Assembly: GCA_026400835.1 (NCBI GenBank)
Contig: JAPLOA010000037.1
Span: 1 to 61,196, forward strand
DNA: 61,196 nt
Origin: Planctomycetales bacterium
GTDB taxonomy: Bacteria > Planctomycetota > Planctomycetia > Planctomycetales > Planctomycetaceae
Direction: 5' to 3'
Below, in pieces: positions 1 to 9,059 of the stretch. Position 1 is the first letter of the stretch. Each line of letters starts with the position of its first letter. The notes under the pieces are model-generated. The model saw only the letters and a program-made list of their open reading frames with translations. It ran no database searches and had not been told where the DNA came from. The translations under genes were made by a program, and so were the position numbers.

Positions 1-105
1 ATTCAAAGTATCCGTTGGCCTTCATGACTGAGACTCCATCCCGCACTCACAAACCACGGCAATCCAATTTGCCGCTTGACGAATGATGTCTCAATGCAAA
101 ACTAA

Positions 106-345
106 AGCCGAAAGGCCAACGCCGACATGCGATTGCCCTGGTCGGAGCGGTCCTTCGACGAGATCCAAAAAATGGGTGTATATGAGTGGGGAGACAGGAC
201 CGTAAGGGATCATCATGCGTACTACACAACGACTGCATTAAGGCGTTTCTGGTCAGAATACTTTGACGTCTTGGAGATCCGCGATCAGTTCAAGGATCAG
301 GATCACGTCATCATGCGCCGACGTGCGGGCGAGTCAATCGGTTAG
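106..345 (+). pseudogene. C-terminal fragment resembling a SAM-dependent methyltransferase
   Basis: An open frame, with a possible ATG at 127, encodes about 70 residues containing YYTTTALRRFWSEYFDVLEI and then QDHVIMRRR. This pattern of a Tyr-rich strand, an FW..YFDVLEI segment and a final strand ending in Arg resembles the last part of class I methyltransferases found in polysaccharide clusters. A stop at 103-105 blocks the frame upstream, and the 5' part of such a gene is not visible in the other frames of the first 100 bases. It is therefore either a short remnant or the end of a frameshifted gene beginning outside the window. The resemblance is from memory only, with no SAM motif present, so the call is weak. 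Confidence 0.35.
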
Positions 346-379
346 CCGTTGTCTTGGGTTCTCTTTTTTGAGTTGCGTC

Positions 380-1654
380 GTGGCAGAACAGCTTCAAGTC
401 TTCTACGTGGGCACGACCGGCGAGGTTGAGCATCATGCCGCGCCATTACGCAGCGTACTGCCTGTGAATGTCTGTCCGCCAGAGAGTTTGCCCAACACGG
501 TTCGGCCGGGTGATGTTTGCGTCTTCTACAATGAGTTTTTTGATCGATTCCGCCAAGCTGCGTCAGCAGTGCAACGTCTTGGCTGCTCCACGATTTATGC
601 GATCGATGGCATTCTCGAGTGGCGAAACAGTTGGGAATTTCCAAACAACGCCGGCGCTTGCCCATGGACGATGCGTCCAGTCCTGGCCGACAAGATCGCA
701 TGCATCGGTCGGTCCCAAGCGCGCATTCTGGAGTCGTGGGGGAATCTGGGAAAGTGCGAGATCGTCGGCGTGCCGCGATTCGATCGGCTGCTGGGACGGA
801 CTCCTCGGGATCCCGGCGGCAAGCCGTTCCGACTGTTGATCATGACGGCGAATACGCCCGGGTTCACACCCGAACAGATCGCGTGCGCTCGGAAATCGCT
901 GGCCGATCTGAAGTCCTGGATCGACCGTTATAACCTCGTGAATCTACGTACGATTCAGCCGCTCTGGCGGTTGACTGCCGGGCTGGATGCGGAGATCGGC
1001 GTCCCCAACGAACTGCGCGATACGACTGGGGCCGATCTAGCAACGGTTCTCGGTGACGTAGATGCCGTGATGACGACGCCGTCGACCACGCTGTTGGAGT
1101 CCATGCTGCATGGCCTGCCCGTCGCTGTGCTCGACTACACGAATTCCCCTCAATATGTGACTGCGGCCTGGACGGTGACCTGCCGGGAGCACCTGGATCG
1201 GGTGGTGGCGGAATTGATGTCGCCGCCAGAGTCAAAGCGGCTGCATCAGCGCACGCTGCTCCACGATCATTTGGAATGCCGGACGCCGGCTACACCGCGG
1301 ATGGTGACCTTGATTCAGGAAATGCTTCGCCTGGGCCACCAGAGTGACGGAGAGGTGTCATCGCCGCGCTTCCCGCGTCGCATTCTGGCGGACCCACAAG
1401 ACGAGCACCACATCCCGGAAGAGACGTTCGACTTGCAGCGTCTATTTCCCGATCACGCGGTGTTCCGAGACCTGGACATGGCGAAGCTGCAAGCGGAAGT
1501 GGGTCATCTTAGGCTTGAACTTCAGCGAAAATCGGCGGAGTTGCTTCCGTTTATCGTAATGATGCAGCGGTTGGAAGCAAATCCGTTGTCCCGGAACCTC
1601 CTCTGGCTACGCAGGCAGATCTATCGGTGGTTTCAGCCGGCCGGGCGTCGATAA
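380..1654 (+). CDS. Glycosyltransferase-like (GT-B fold) polysaccharide protein
   Basis: A GTG at 380 gives a 424-residue protein beginning MAEQLQVFYVGTTGE. The frame is open back to 263, but that stretch overlaps the preceding fragment and does not look coding. The body alternates strands and helices as in GT-B enzymes of the capsule or CDP-glycerol glycerophosphotransferase type. It includes a central IVGVPRFDRLL strand and a DAVMTTPSTTLLESMLHGLPVAVLDY segment (about residues 233-259), which resembles the nucleotide-sugar binding helix region of such enzymes. The last 60 residues are basic and helical. The stop overlaps the next ATG by one base (TAATG), so translation of the two genes is probably coupled. 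The substrate cannot be deduced. The protein probably acts in surface polysaccharide assembly, judging by its glycosyltransferase neighbours. Confidence 0.6.
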   Translation: MAEQLQVFYVGTTGEVEHHAAPLRSVLPVNVCPPESLPNTVRPGDVCVFYNEFFDRFRQAASAVQRLGCSTIYAIDGILEWRNSWEFPNNAGACPWTMRPVLADKIACIGRSQARILESWGNLGKCEIVGVPRFDRLLGRTPRDPGGKPFRLLIMTANTPGFTPEQIACARKSLADLKSWIDRYNLVNLRTIQPLWRLTAGLDAEIGVPNELRDTTGADLATVLGDVDAVMTTPSTTLLESMLHGLPVAVLDYTNSPQYVTAAWTVTCREHLDRVVAELMSPPESKRLHQRTLLHDHLECRTPATPRMVTLIQEMLRLGHQSDGEVSSPRFPRRILADPQDEHHIPEETFDLQRLFPDHAVFRDLDMAKLQAEVGHLRLELQRKSAELLPFIVMMQRLEANPLSRNLLWLRRQIYRWFQPAGRR

Positions 1655-3951
1655 TGTCGCCATCACGAAGCATGGTCGAGGGTATGCGGCACGTGTCGAA
1701 TTCACCGCCAGACGTTAGCGTGATCATTACCGCTCATCGCGAGGGGCTGTTGGCCCACCGGACGCTGCAGTCAGTACGCAGCGCAACGCGGCACGCAGAG
1801 GCCGATGGCGTTGCCTGCGAAATTCTAGTGATTCTGGATCGGCCGGATGAGGAAACCCGTTCTTACTTCCAGCGCGAGGGGGCGGGCTTGTCGATCCACG
1901 AGGTAGACTTCGGGGATCCCGCACCCGGTCGCAACTTTGGAATTCAATGCGCACGGGGCACGCTGGTCACCTGCATGGATGCCGACGATCTAGTGGACCA
2001 CCGCTGGCTGTTGATGGGCTGCCGGACGGCGCAGACGAACGACGCCCGAACCGCGGTCGTCCCGGAACTAGTGATTCGGTTTGGAGCGGACTGGTTCGTG
2101 TTTCGGCAACCCAATTCTGATGATGCGGCTGTGGACTTGCGGGGATTGATCGATGCCAACTTCTGGACCATGCCCTGCCTGATGCGGCGCGCAACCGCGT
2201 TGGAGATTCCCTACGCCGACACCCGCGGCGTGCGCGAGTTGGGCTACGAAGACTGGCATTGGTATGCGACCTGGCTGGCGGCTGGCGGCACCGTGAAGGC
2301 GGCACCGGAGACGTGTCTGTTCGTGCGCGACAAACCGCGAGACTCGCGCTCGGCGGCGCATCGTCGAATGCAGGCGGAAATTCCGCCGACTCCGTTTTTC
2401 GCCCCCCTGGAGTTTTCATGTCGATTTCGCGAATCGGCGCCGAAGGGAGTCCAACGCGGGCCCCGGTCTTCCGGCGGCGGGCTGGTACGCTTGCAGGCGA
2501 TCGGCCTGGAAATGGCACGATCAGGGGTCCGAATAATTCTGCGCCATTTTCCGCAGTTACGCCCACTGGTGAACGAACTCTATTTGCGATCGATCCGCTG
2601 GACTGCCTGGCCGTGGCGAAACAACGGGCTGCCGGAATGGTTGGAATCGACCTGGCGAAAGATGCATGAGATCGAGCCGCAACTCTATCCCGAGGCTCAG
2701 CCGCTGACGATGTTGAATCGCTGGCACATCTCAATGCCCGTGCTGGGCTCCGTATACGGTCGGATGTGTTCCGAGTTGACGTCCGCGCCAACCCACTTGA
2801 TCTTGGTTCCATGGCTGACGACCGGCGGTTCCGATCTCGAGACGCTGAATTACGTCCGTTATCTCACCGAGCAACAACCGCAGGCGCGCGTGGTGGTGAT
2901 CGCTACGGATCGGCCGCGTTCCCCCTGGGCCGAACGGTTGCCGGCGGCAGTCCCATTTGTCAATTTCGCGGCATTTTCCGAGACGTTGCTGGAGGAGGAG
3001 CGATTGCGACTGCTGGGACTGCTGCTGATTCAATGGCAGCCCAAAGTCGTGCATGTGATGAATTCCCAGCTTGGATTCGACGCCATTGAGCACTATGGAC
3101 CGGCGATCACGCGTACCACCAGGATTTTCGTTTCCGCTTTTTGCGAGGACGTCGCTCGGAACAGTCGAATCGTGGGACATGTGACGGACCGGATTCCTGC
3201 ATGCTTGCCCCACACCGCAGGGATCTTCGCGGACAACAGGCGGATCCTGAGCCTTCTCCGCGGCTGGTATGCGATTCCCGAAGATCGTCTCCACTGCCAC
3301 TATCAGCCGATGATGGGGACAGTTGAACGGAAACCGCCACGGGAAACGCGGCCAGCGCTGCACGTGCTGTGGGCCGCGCGGCTCGATCGGCAGAAGCGCC
3401 CGGACGTTCTCCTGCGGGTGGTGGAAGCAGCAGCTCAGCTACCGATCGTGTTCCACATTTACGGGAGCCAGGTGCTGTCGGATGTCCGGACTCCACGGCG
3501 ATTGTTTCGTCAACGGAACGTGCGCAATTGCGGACCTTTCGCGCGCTTCCAGGATCTGCCGCTCGACACATTCGATTTATTTCTCAATACGTCTCAATGG
3601 GAGGGTCTCCCGAATGTGCTGCTCGAGGCCGCCGCCGCCGGAATGCCGATCGTGAGTTCCGACGCGGGTGGGATTCCGGAGTTCTTGACTCATGAAGAGA
3701 CAGGTTTCTTGGTGAGTCCCTTCGATCATATTGCGGGTTATGTCGAGATTTTCCGGAGATTGATCCACCATCCGGAGGATCGAAATCGAGTCGCCGCTGC
3801 CGCCGCCGCACGTCTACACGAACGGCATTCGTGGCCGGCCTTCATCAAAGCACTCGAAGAGATCCCAGAGTACGGCGCTGTCGCCGACTCGAGCGTCAAT
3901 GTTGACGCTCCTGGGCGTGCGCTCGACCTGGGGGAAAGTTTCGTGCTATAA
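1654..3951 (+). CDS. Two-domain glycosyltransferase, GT2 fused to GT4
   Basis: The start chosen is the ATG at 1654, inside the TAATG overlap with the upstream stop; 1627 and 1684 are alternatives. The 765-residue protein has an N-terminal GT-A/GT2 domain (about residues 15-250) with VSVIITAHR, LVILDRPDEE-like strands and a metal-binding CMDADD motif. After a linker comes a GT-B/GT4 domain (about residues 380-720) with HVLWAARLDRQKRPDVLL, HIYGSQV and the E-x7-E motif in WEGLPNVLLEAAAAGMPIVS followed by DAGGIPEF. Two catalytic modules in one chain suggest it adds two sugars in sequence during polysaccharide synthesis. The gene is clearly more GC-rich than the glycosyltransferase genes after 4421. 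No membrane segment is seen, so it is probably cytoplasmic. Donor and acceptor are unknown. Confidence 0.88.
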   Translation: MSPSRSMVEGMRHVSNSPPDVSVIITAHREGLLAHRTLQSVRSATRHAEADGVACEILVILDRPDEETRSYFQREGAGLSIHEVDFGDPAPGRNFGIQCARGTLVTCMDADDLVDHRWLLMGCRTAQTNDARTAVVPELVIRFGADWFVFRQPNSDDAAVDLRGLIDANFWTMPCLMRRATALEIPYADTRGVRELGYEDWHWYATWLAAGGTVKAAPETCLFVRDKPRDSRSAAHRRMQAEIPPTPFFAPLEFSCRFRESAPKGVQRGPRSSGGGLVRLQAIGLEMARSGVRIILRHFPQLRPLVNELYLRSIRWTAWPWRNNGLPEWLESTWRKMHEIEPQLYPEAQPLTMLNRWHISMPVLGSVYGRMCSELTSAPTHLILVPWLTTGGSDLETLNYVRYLTEQQPQARVVVIATDRPRSPWAERLPAAVPFVNFAAFSETLLEEERLRLLGLLLIQWQPKVVHVMNSQLGFDAIEHYGPAITRTTRIFVSAFCEDVARNSRIVGHVTDRIPACLPHTAGIFADNRRILSLLRGWYAIPEDRLHCHYQPMMGTVERKPPRETRPALHVLWAARLDRQKRPDVLLRVVEAAAQLPIVFHIYGSQVLSDVRTPRRLFRQRNVRNCGPFARFQDLPLDTFDLFLNTSQWEGLPNVLLEAAAAGMPIVSSDAGGIPEFLTHEETGFLVSPFDHIAGYVEIFRRLIHHPEDRNRVAAAAAARLHERHSWPAFIKALEEIPEYGAVADSSVNVDAPGRALDLGESFVL

Positions 3952-4322
3952 CGGCTCCACTTACTTCATATCGCCAACAATCGACGCAACAAATCGGAGT
4001 TCAGAGGCGAACGCTGTGGAAACAGTTTCAGTATAGTCGAACACTCGATGGTTCGTTCTTTCATCGCGAATCACAGAAAGCTGGTCAGGCGGCAGCACGA
4101 GTAGCAGATATTGCAGGGGGTGATCATCAAGCTGTGGGTGCACTTCTGGGGCGGCAGTCTCACCTGCGTACACGCGGTCTCGCAAGGAATCATCGCGTCG
4201 CGGGAATTCTAGACATTATTCGTGAATTCATCACTGGACGGTATGGGCGTTACGCTCATGGCTGGAAGGCGTTTCTCACTGATCTCGCGGTACTCACCGC
4301 TGGCCCGAATAATTGCGGATGA
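3906..4322 (+). pseudogene. Start-less coding remnant between glycosyltransferase genes
   Basis: One frame stays open for about 138 codons after a TGA at 3903-3905 and ends at the TGA of 4320-4322. It has no credible ATG or GTG near its 5' end; the first GTG is at 4134. The conceptual peptide reads plausibly as protein: FQYSRTLDGSFFHRESQKAG, then AARVADIAG, then GILDIIREFITGRYGRYAHG and WKAFLTDLAVLTAG. The basic, aromatic end with GRYGRYAHGWKAFL resembles the tails of some GT2 glycosyltransferases, but this is only an impression. The best explanation is the 3' end of a gene whose front was lost when the GC-rich block ending at 3951 was joined to the lower-GC block beginning at 4421. It could also be non-coding. 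Confidence 0.35.
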
Positions 4323-4420
4323 AACCGAATATGGCCTGTTGAAAAAACTCTTCTGAGCCTCAATGGTTCAGGAAACAACCTTGAACGCACCAACTTCATA
4401 CAACGCCCCGATATGTCTTA

Positions 4421-5401
4421 ATGTATGCCCACCCTGGAAAGACCGGCTTTATTGGCGAGTGGATCGAATTGCACGTGACGAACCATAATGGCGATGGACG
4501 AACGCCCCTTCGGGCATCGGGGATTCAACCTGAAGTTGAAGTCTGGGTGATCCTGCTCAATTACATGTCACCAGACGATACGATCAAGTGCTGGTACTCG
4601 CTGAAATCTCTGGTGACACTCTGCCACGTTGTCGTTGTTGACAATTGTTCGCCTGACGATTCAGCGACTCGCATTCTTCAGCACGTTCCCGCTGAACAGT
4701 TTTTTGTGAATCCTTGCAATCGAGGGTTCGCGGCTGGAAACAATGCAGGAATTCAAAGAGCCATCGCTGCAGGTGCTCGATACGTTTGGCTGCTGAATAA
4801 TGACACAACTGTCGAGCCTGATACACTTGCATCGCTTCTTGTAACCATCGAACAGGATCCACTAATTGCCGTTGTCGGGTCAACGATCCTTGAAATGCAG
4901 GATCGTTCCACTCTGCAGTGTCGGGGTGGTGGCCGTATCAATTTGTGGAGCGGACATTCGTGGAATGTTCGGACGAAGAATGAAGAACCCATGTTTATCA
5001 CGGGCGCCAGCATGCTTCTTCGTGTCTCAGCTCTTGATAGTTCTTTGATCGATGAAGGCTTCTTCTTTCTGTGGGAGGATGTGGATCTGTGTCTTCGCCT
5101 GAAAGCTAACGGATGGAAGTTGGCCGTTTCAGATCGTTCGATTGTCTATCACCGCGGGGGCGGATCAGAACCAGTGATGAGTGCAAAGCGGCTTGAATGG
5201 CACAGTTTTGGACTTGTTCGGGTACTCCGGAGACATGGGAGATTTGCATTTATCTCCTCTCTCCCGATCTGGGTCTTCTATTTGATGAAGGCAGCTCAAT
5301 GTTGCTCTGTGCGTATGTTAATCGGCTGTATGTCGGGTTGGATAAAGGGGTGGCTTACACCGTTGCGAATTTCAAAGCCTCAATCGGATGGTGAACTTTA
5401 A
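4421..5401 (+). CDS. Family 2 glycosyltransferase (rhamnosyltransferase-like)
   Basis: The 326-residue protein carries a GT2 domain from about residue 38 (VWVILLNYMSPDDTIKCW). It has VVVVDNCSPDDS, the NRGFAAGNNAGIQRAI nucleotide-binding loop, the DxD-type LLNNDTTVEP motif, FITGASMLLRVSALD and the acceptor-side WEDVDLCLRLKANGWKL motif. This is the usual order in GT2 rhamnosyl- and related transferases (WbbL type). About 36 residues precede the domain, so a GTG at 4475 is an alternative start. A hydrophobic stretch near the end (FISSLPIWVFYLMKAA) may anchor it at the inner face of the membrane. It follows a decayed remnant and precedes a methyltransferase, all on the same strand. The sugar transferred is not identifiable. 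Confidence 0.85.
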   Translation: MYAHPGKTGFIGEWIELHVTNHNGDGRTPLRASGIQPEVEVWVILLNYMSPDDTIKCWYSLKSLVTLCHVVVVDNCSPDDSATRILQHVPAEQFFVNPCNRGFAAGNNAGIQRAIAAGARYVWLLNNDTTVEPDTLASLLVTIEQDPLIAVVGSTILEMQDRSTLQCRGGGRINLWSGHSWNVRTKNEEPMFITGASMLLRVSALDSSLIDEGFFFLWEDVDLCLRLKANGWKLAVSDRSIVYHRGGGSEPVMSAKRLEWHSFGLVRVLRRHGRFAFISSLPIWVFYLMKAAQCCSVRMLIGCMSGWIKGWLTPLRISKPQSDGEL

Positions 5402-5536
5402 AGCCGACTTCTCGAACATGCTGATCGGAATGATCTTGTGGCATAGAACTGAGTTACTTGTTCGAAACCATTCTATGCTTAACGAACGTTCAACTGTTTT
5501 CAGTAACCCTTTCAATGAACTAGACTGCAGACCTAA

Positions 5537-6493
5537 ATGAAGCAACTAACACTTGACGCACTTGCCAGCGATCTTGTCTGCCCAGTGTGTAAGGAGAGTG
5601 CTCTTCAGTGCCGCAAGGATCCGCAGGAAACGATACATTGCCGGACTTGCAACAGAAGTTTTCCCGTCTCGGCAGGGATTCCCAATTTCCTGTTACATGA
5701 GCTGCTCGACGAGACAAATCGCAACGAATTGGACGGAAATCATTATGACGTCAGCAATCAACAAGCTGTGGCCGCTGCAACGACCAAGCTGGATTGGTCG
5801 CCCGCATACATTCACAGTCTCATTTATGCGATGGAGAAAGTACGTGTTGGCATCCGCAAGCATGTGAGCTCGTCCTGCACCGAGTTGTGTAGTCTGGGTT
5901 CCGGAACCGGGTTTGAACTAAAGTGGCTTTGCCGTGAATTAAGTTTCTCTCGCGTGTACTCGTCGGATATCTCACCCTCTGCAGTGTCACTCGTGCCGGT
6001 GACGCTTGAAGACGTTCAACTCCCTGTCGGACTATTCGTGTCAGAGTTCCTTAACGTCCCTATGGCGAAAACAGAGAAGCGGCTGGGGCTTGTCTTCCAG
6101 GCACTCCATCATACCAGTGATATTCACATTGCGCTGGACTCTCTACTTCGGAATAACTTCTCAACACTTGTTGTGGTGGAACCGACGACGAACTGGCTCA
6201 TTGAGTTCCTTGCAAAATTCGGTCTTGCAAAGAGGGTCGAATATTCGGGACTGAACCCAAGCTGGCTCAAGCTGAGTGAAGCAAAGCGGATCGCCGACGA
6301 ACACCAGTGCGGGGTGAATATTAAGACATGGTGGGAGATTCCACCGTACTTGAGCACTCATTTTGATCGGCGTCCGATGGCACGCAAAATGCTAACCAAG
6401 TTCATGGACCTATTCAGCTCGCTAACGAACTTTTTCTCATTCGGGTCAATGAGCTGTGTCGTGTTTGTTCGGCACAACAAAACTGTTAAGTAG
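5537..6493 (+). CDS. Zinc-ribbon SAM-dependent methyltransferase
   Basis: The 318-residue protein opens with a Trm112-like zinc ribbon formed by CPVC (Cys15, Cys18) and CRTC (Cys35, Cys38), followed by SFPVSAGIPNFL, the usual end of that module. A class I methyltransferase domain follows. It has the SAM loop in ELCSLGSGTGFEL (about residues 115-127) and an acidic second strand VYSSDISPSAV. LVFQALHHTSD stands where motif IV is expected. It sits 9 bases before the next gene, inside the glycosyltransferase run. This suggests methylation of a sugar or lipid-linked glycan intermediate, though the substrate is inference. Its base composition matches the following GT4 gene and is lower in GC than the genes before 3951. 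Confidence 0.75.
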   Translation: MKQLTLDALASDLVCPVCKESALQCRKDPQETIHCRTCNRSFPVSAGIPNFLLHELLDETNRNELDGNHYDVSNQQAVAAATTKLDWSPAYIHSLIYAMEKVRVGIRKHVSSSCTELCSLGSGTGFELKWLCRELSFSRVYSSDISPSAVSLVPVTLEDVQLPVGLFVSEFLNVPMAKTEKRLGLVFQALHHTSDIHIALDSLLRNNFSTLVVVEPTTNWLIEFLAKFGLAKRVEYSGLNPSWLKLSEAKRIADEHQCGVNIKTWWEIPPYLSTHFDRRPMARKMLTKFMDLFSSLTNFFSFGSMSCVVFVRHNKTVK

Positions 6494-6502
6494 CTGCCAG
6501 CT

Positions 6503-7744
6503 TTGAGTATCGATCGCGAGGTTGTTTTCTCTTCATCACAGATCATCTATCTGCACCCTCATTTCGTTTCCGATGGCGGGGCGGGACGAATGGTACTTGA
6601 GACGGCTCGGCGTCTAGCGGATTGCGGGCATCAGGTGCATGTTGTTTGTATCTGGGCTGACTCCGCGATTGTTGGACAAGTCGGCGACAGGATTCAGTTC
6701 CACCAGATTGGCGGAACACTGTCTTCCAGCATTTGGTTCTGGATTCGATTTAATCACACTTGTCGACAGGTGTTAAAAGTCGTCGATGCCATAACGGCGA
6801 CTGCAGACGGAATGAAAACAGTCCTGTTTCCGCAGGTGTTCCCGGCAAACTGGTGGGGAGCGTTTATTGCCAGATACCGACCGCAATTCGCGAGTGTCTG
6901 GTACTGTCAGGAGCCATCCGCATTTATTCATTCCAGCGTCTGGAAGAGAAGTCTTCCCTGGCCGAAGAATTGGATCGCGATTCTTATCTCGCCTCTGATG
7001 GCGTGGCTTGATCGACGCCGTTGCAGGCGATTTTCCCGCGTGCTGGTGAACTCTGAATTCTCTCGCCGCAACGTCATTCAAGTTTACGGATTTCCAGACC
7101 AGGCGTGTCGCACTGCTTACCTTGGAGTTGACCATCAGCGATTCAAGCCTGACAGCAGTGCCATCCGAAAGCCCTGGGTGTGCGTGATCGCGAAGATCAC
7201 TCGCTTTAAGAACGTGGATGTGATCGTGAAGGCGATCGCGGAAATGGTTCGACGAGGACTCACGGGCGTTCATTTGCATGTCATCGGTGTCGGTGATGCA
7301 CTGGAAGAGTGCCGACACACGGCAGAAGCGGACAGTATCACCGAACACGTGACGTTTCACGGACGGCTGGGTGATGATCGCGTGGTTGAACTCCTGCAGC
7401 AGTCGCGAGTCTTCTGTCTCGCGTCGGCCGACGAACCCTTCGGACTTGTCGTGGTCGAGGCTCTGGCCTGTGGAACGCCGGTGGTGGCGATGGATAGCGG
7501 CGGTCCTCGGGAGATTCTTTATGATTTGCCGTGCGGCAAACTTTGTTCCTCTGTTGACGTAACACAAATTGCCAACGCTCTCGAGCATTTCCTCACGATG
7601 AACAAGGAGACTTTCGCAACGGTGTCGGACGCAGCAACACAACGCGCGAAGGGATTCTCCTGGGACAATGCGACGCAGCAGATCGAAGATGAACTGATGC
7701 AGGCGATTGCGGGTGCTGGTCTTCAAAAGCCGGTTCTGGGTTAA
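6503..7744 (+). CDS. Family 4 glycosyltransferase
   Basis: The likely start is a TTG at 6503, nine bases after the methyltransferase stop. No ATG lies nearby before the domain begins (IIYLHPHFVSDGGAGRMV). The N-terminal half has the Gly-rich DGGAGRMVLETARRL loop that binds acceptor and phosphate. The C-terminal half has VCVIAKITRFKNVDVIVKAI, HLHVIGVGDALEEC, VTFHGRLGDD and the E-x7-E donor site in DEPFGLVVVEALACGTPVVA followed by DSGGPREIL. This is a complete GT4 enzyme of 413 residues, close to the usual family length. It probably adds a hexose or mannose to a lipid-linked oligosaccharide on the cytoplasmic side. Neighbours suggest surface glycan assembly. Confidence 0.88.
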   Translation: MSIDREVVFSSSQIIYLHPHFVSDGGAGRMVLETARRLADCGHQVHVVCIWADSAIVGQVGDRIQFHQIGGTLSSSIWFWIRFNHTCRQVLKVVDAITATADGMKTVLFPQVFPANWWGAFIARYRPQFASVWYCQEPSAFIHSSVWKRSLPWPKNWIAILISPLMAWLDRRRCRRFSRVLVNSEFSRRNVIQVYGFPDQACRTAYLGVDHQRFKPDSSAIRKPWVCVIAKITRFKNVDVIVKAIAEMVRRGLTGVHLHVIGVGDALEECRHTAEADSITEHVTFHGRLGDDRVVELLQQSRVFCLASADEPFGLVVVEALACGTPVVAMDSGGPREILYDLPCGKLCSSVDVTQIANALEHFLTMNKETFATVSDAATQRAKGFSWDNATQQIEDELMQAIAGAGLQKPVLG

Positions 7745-7848
7745 ATCAAGTGCGGAACCCAGGTCTTCGCCAATGAAGCGGCGAGGGATCTTCATGGCCG
7801 GACCTAAGCGTCAGCCAAACAGAGAACGGCGAGAAGACATCTGTTTGA

Positions 7849-8012
7849 ACCGCTGATGAACGCCAATGAACGCTCATTAATGCAAAAAAAGGTGGAGAAA
7901 CAATGGCATCATCCGTATTGGACACTAAGGCCGTCATTGCTCGACGAGCTTCGGGGCGAGCAGCGGCTGGACCTCCGAAACCATTAGCGGTCATCAGTGT
8001 TCATTAGCGGTC
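7849..8012. repeat. Imperfect inverted repeat built on ACCGCTAATGAAC units
   Basis: Bases 7849-7882 read ACCGCTGATGAACGCCAATG and onward. The reverse complement of 7981-8012 reads ACCGCTAATGAACACTGATG and onward. Both arms consist of two to three degenerate copies of an (A)CCGCTAATGAAC-like unit facing each other across about 100 bases. The rest of the 7745-8079 gap between the GT4 and GT2 genes shows no gene. The structure resembles a short non-autonomous element or a decayed hairpin repeat. Confidence 0.55.
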
Positions 8013-8079
8013 TAAACAACTATTCCGATCCGCGCAATTCATTTCGCGCAGAACCCAAAAAGCCTGAGGCGGTTGCCCA

Positions 8080-8904
8080 ATGAATGCTGCACGGGTCTCT
8101 ATCGTGATGCCGACTCTGAATCAGCGGCGTTATCTGCGGGCGGCAATTGATTCGATTCTTGAGCAGTCATGCCACGCCGAAATCATCGTGGTCGACGGGG
8201 GCTCGACGGATGGGTCACTGCAGATTCTGGAGTCGTACGGGGATCGGATTCGATTTTTGTCCGAACCGGACGAAGGGCAATCTGATGCATTAAACAAGGG
8301 GTTGAGCCTGACCACAGGAGAAGTTATCGGCTGGTTGAATTCCGATGATGTTTATCAGCCTGCTGCGTTTTCGCATGTGCTGCGTATGTTTGACGACCCC
8401 AACGTCAAATGGATTTATGGAATGGTTGATGTCATTGACGAACAGGGGAATGAAATCCGAAAGTGGGTCACGAAGATCAAGAACCGCCGGCTGCCGAAGC
8501 TGACCTTCAATCATTTGCTGCAAACCAACTGGATTTCCCAGATGGGGGTCTTCTGGCGACGCGAGTTTCTCATTTCGGTGGGCGGACTTCAAACGAACTA
8601 TCATCTGGCCATGGATTACGATCTGTGGCTCAGGTTCTGGCGGGAATGTCCCGGCACTTTCCTCAACAGAACAATTGCAAGCTTTCGGATTTATGAAACA
8701 AGCAAGTCGGGCGGTCAGTATCGCCAACAACTTTCCGAAGCCTATGAGATTGCAAAGAGACACGCGGGCGAGCGTTATTCACTTGACCTTGCCCGGCATG
8801 CCGTTAATCGCCATGTGATCAGTTCGATGTACACTGTTCTGAGACTGCTGAGTCCCGGCAAAGTCAAATCGGGCGAAGATCGGATCAAAGCTTCAAGCGA
8901 ATAG
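8080..8904 (+). CDS. Family 2 glycosyltransferase
   Basis: The 274-residue protein starts directly with the GT2 fold: VSIVMPTLNQRRYLRAAIDS, EIIVVDGGSTDGSLQIL, FLSEPDEGQSDALNKGLSLT and the DxD-type motif in GEVIGWLNSDDVYQP. It continues with WISQMGVFWRREFLISVGGL and MDYDLWLRFWRE, the usual acceptor-side region. There is no membrane helix. The pattern matches the WcaA-like GT2 enzymes common in O-antigen and exopolysaccharide clusters. It is the last gene of the polysaccharide cluster and is followed 38 bases later by an intrinsic terminator. It lies 335 bases beyond the GT4 gene, so it may have its own promoter. Confidence 0.88.
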   Translation: MNAARVSIVMPTLNQRRYLRAAIDSILEQSCHAEIIVVDGGSTDGSLQILESYGDRIRFLSEPDEGQSDALNKGLSLTTGEVIGWLNSDDVYQPAAFSHVLRMFDDPNVKWIYGMVDVIDEQGNEIRKWVTKIKNRRLPKLTFNHLLQTNWISQMGVFWRREFLISVGGLQTNYHLAMDYDLWLRFWRECPGTFLNRTIASFRIYETSKSGGQYRQQLSEAYEIAKRHAGERYSLDLARHAVNRHVISSMYTVLRLLSPGKVKSGEDRIKASSE

Positions 8905-8942
8905 GCCAGTCAAGTATTCATCTCAACAAGGTGTTCTTCCAT

Positions 8943-8971
8943 GCCGGCAAGTGCGACTTGTCGGCTTTTTT
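8943..8971 (+). terminator. Rho-independent terminator of the glycosyltransferase cluster
   Basis: The stem GCCGGCAAG (8943-8951) pairs with CTTGTCGGC (8957-8965), including one G-T pair, across a 5-base loop. It is followed at once by six T. It lies 38 bases after the stop of the last glycosyltransferase gene. Confidence 0.85.
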
Positions 8972-9059
8972 CGTTTCGGGCTTTCACTCAGAACTCAGAA
9001 TCACTGTTGACCTAGCGCGAGCTACGCCCGCAACCCAAAGTTGTTAGTCACTCCGTGGC

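Noticed and set aside
47-238. A minus-strand frame at the window start
   Set aside because: It overlaps the methyltransferase-like fragment and has low-complexity Arg/Ser/Pro content typical of antisense frames.
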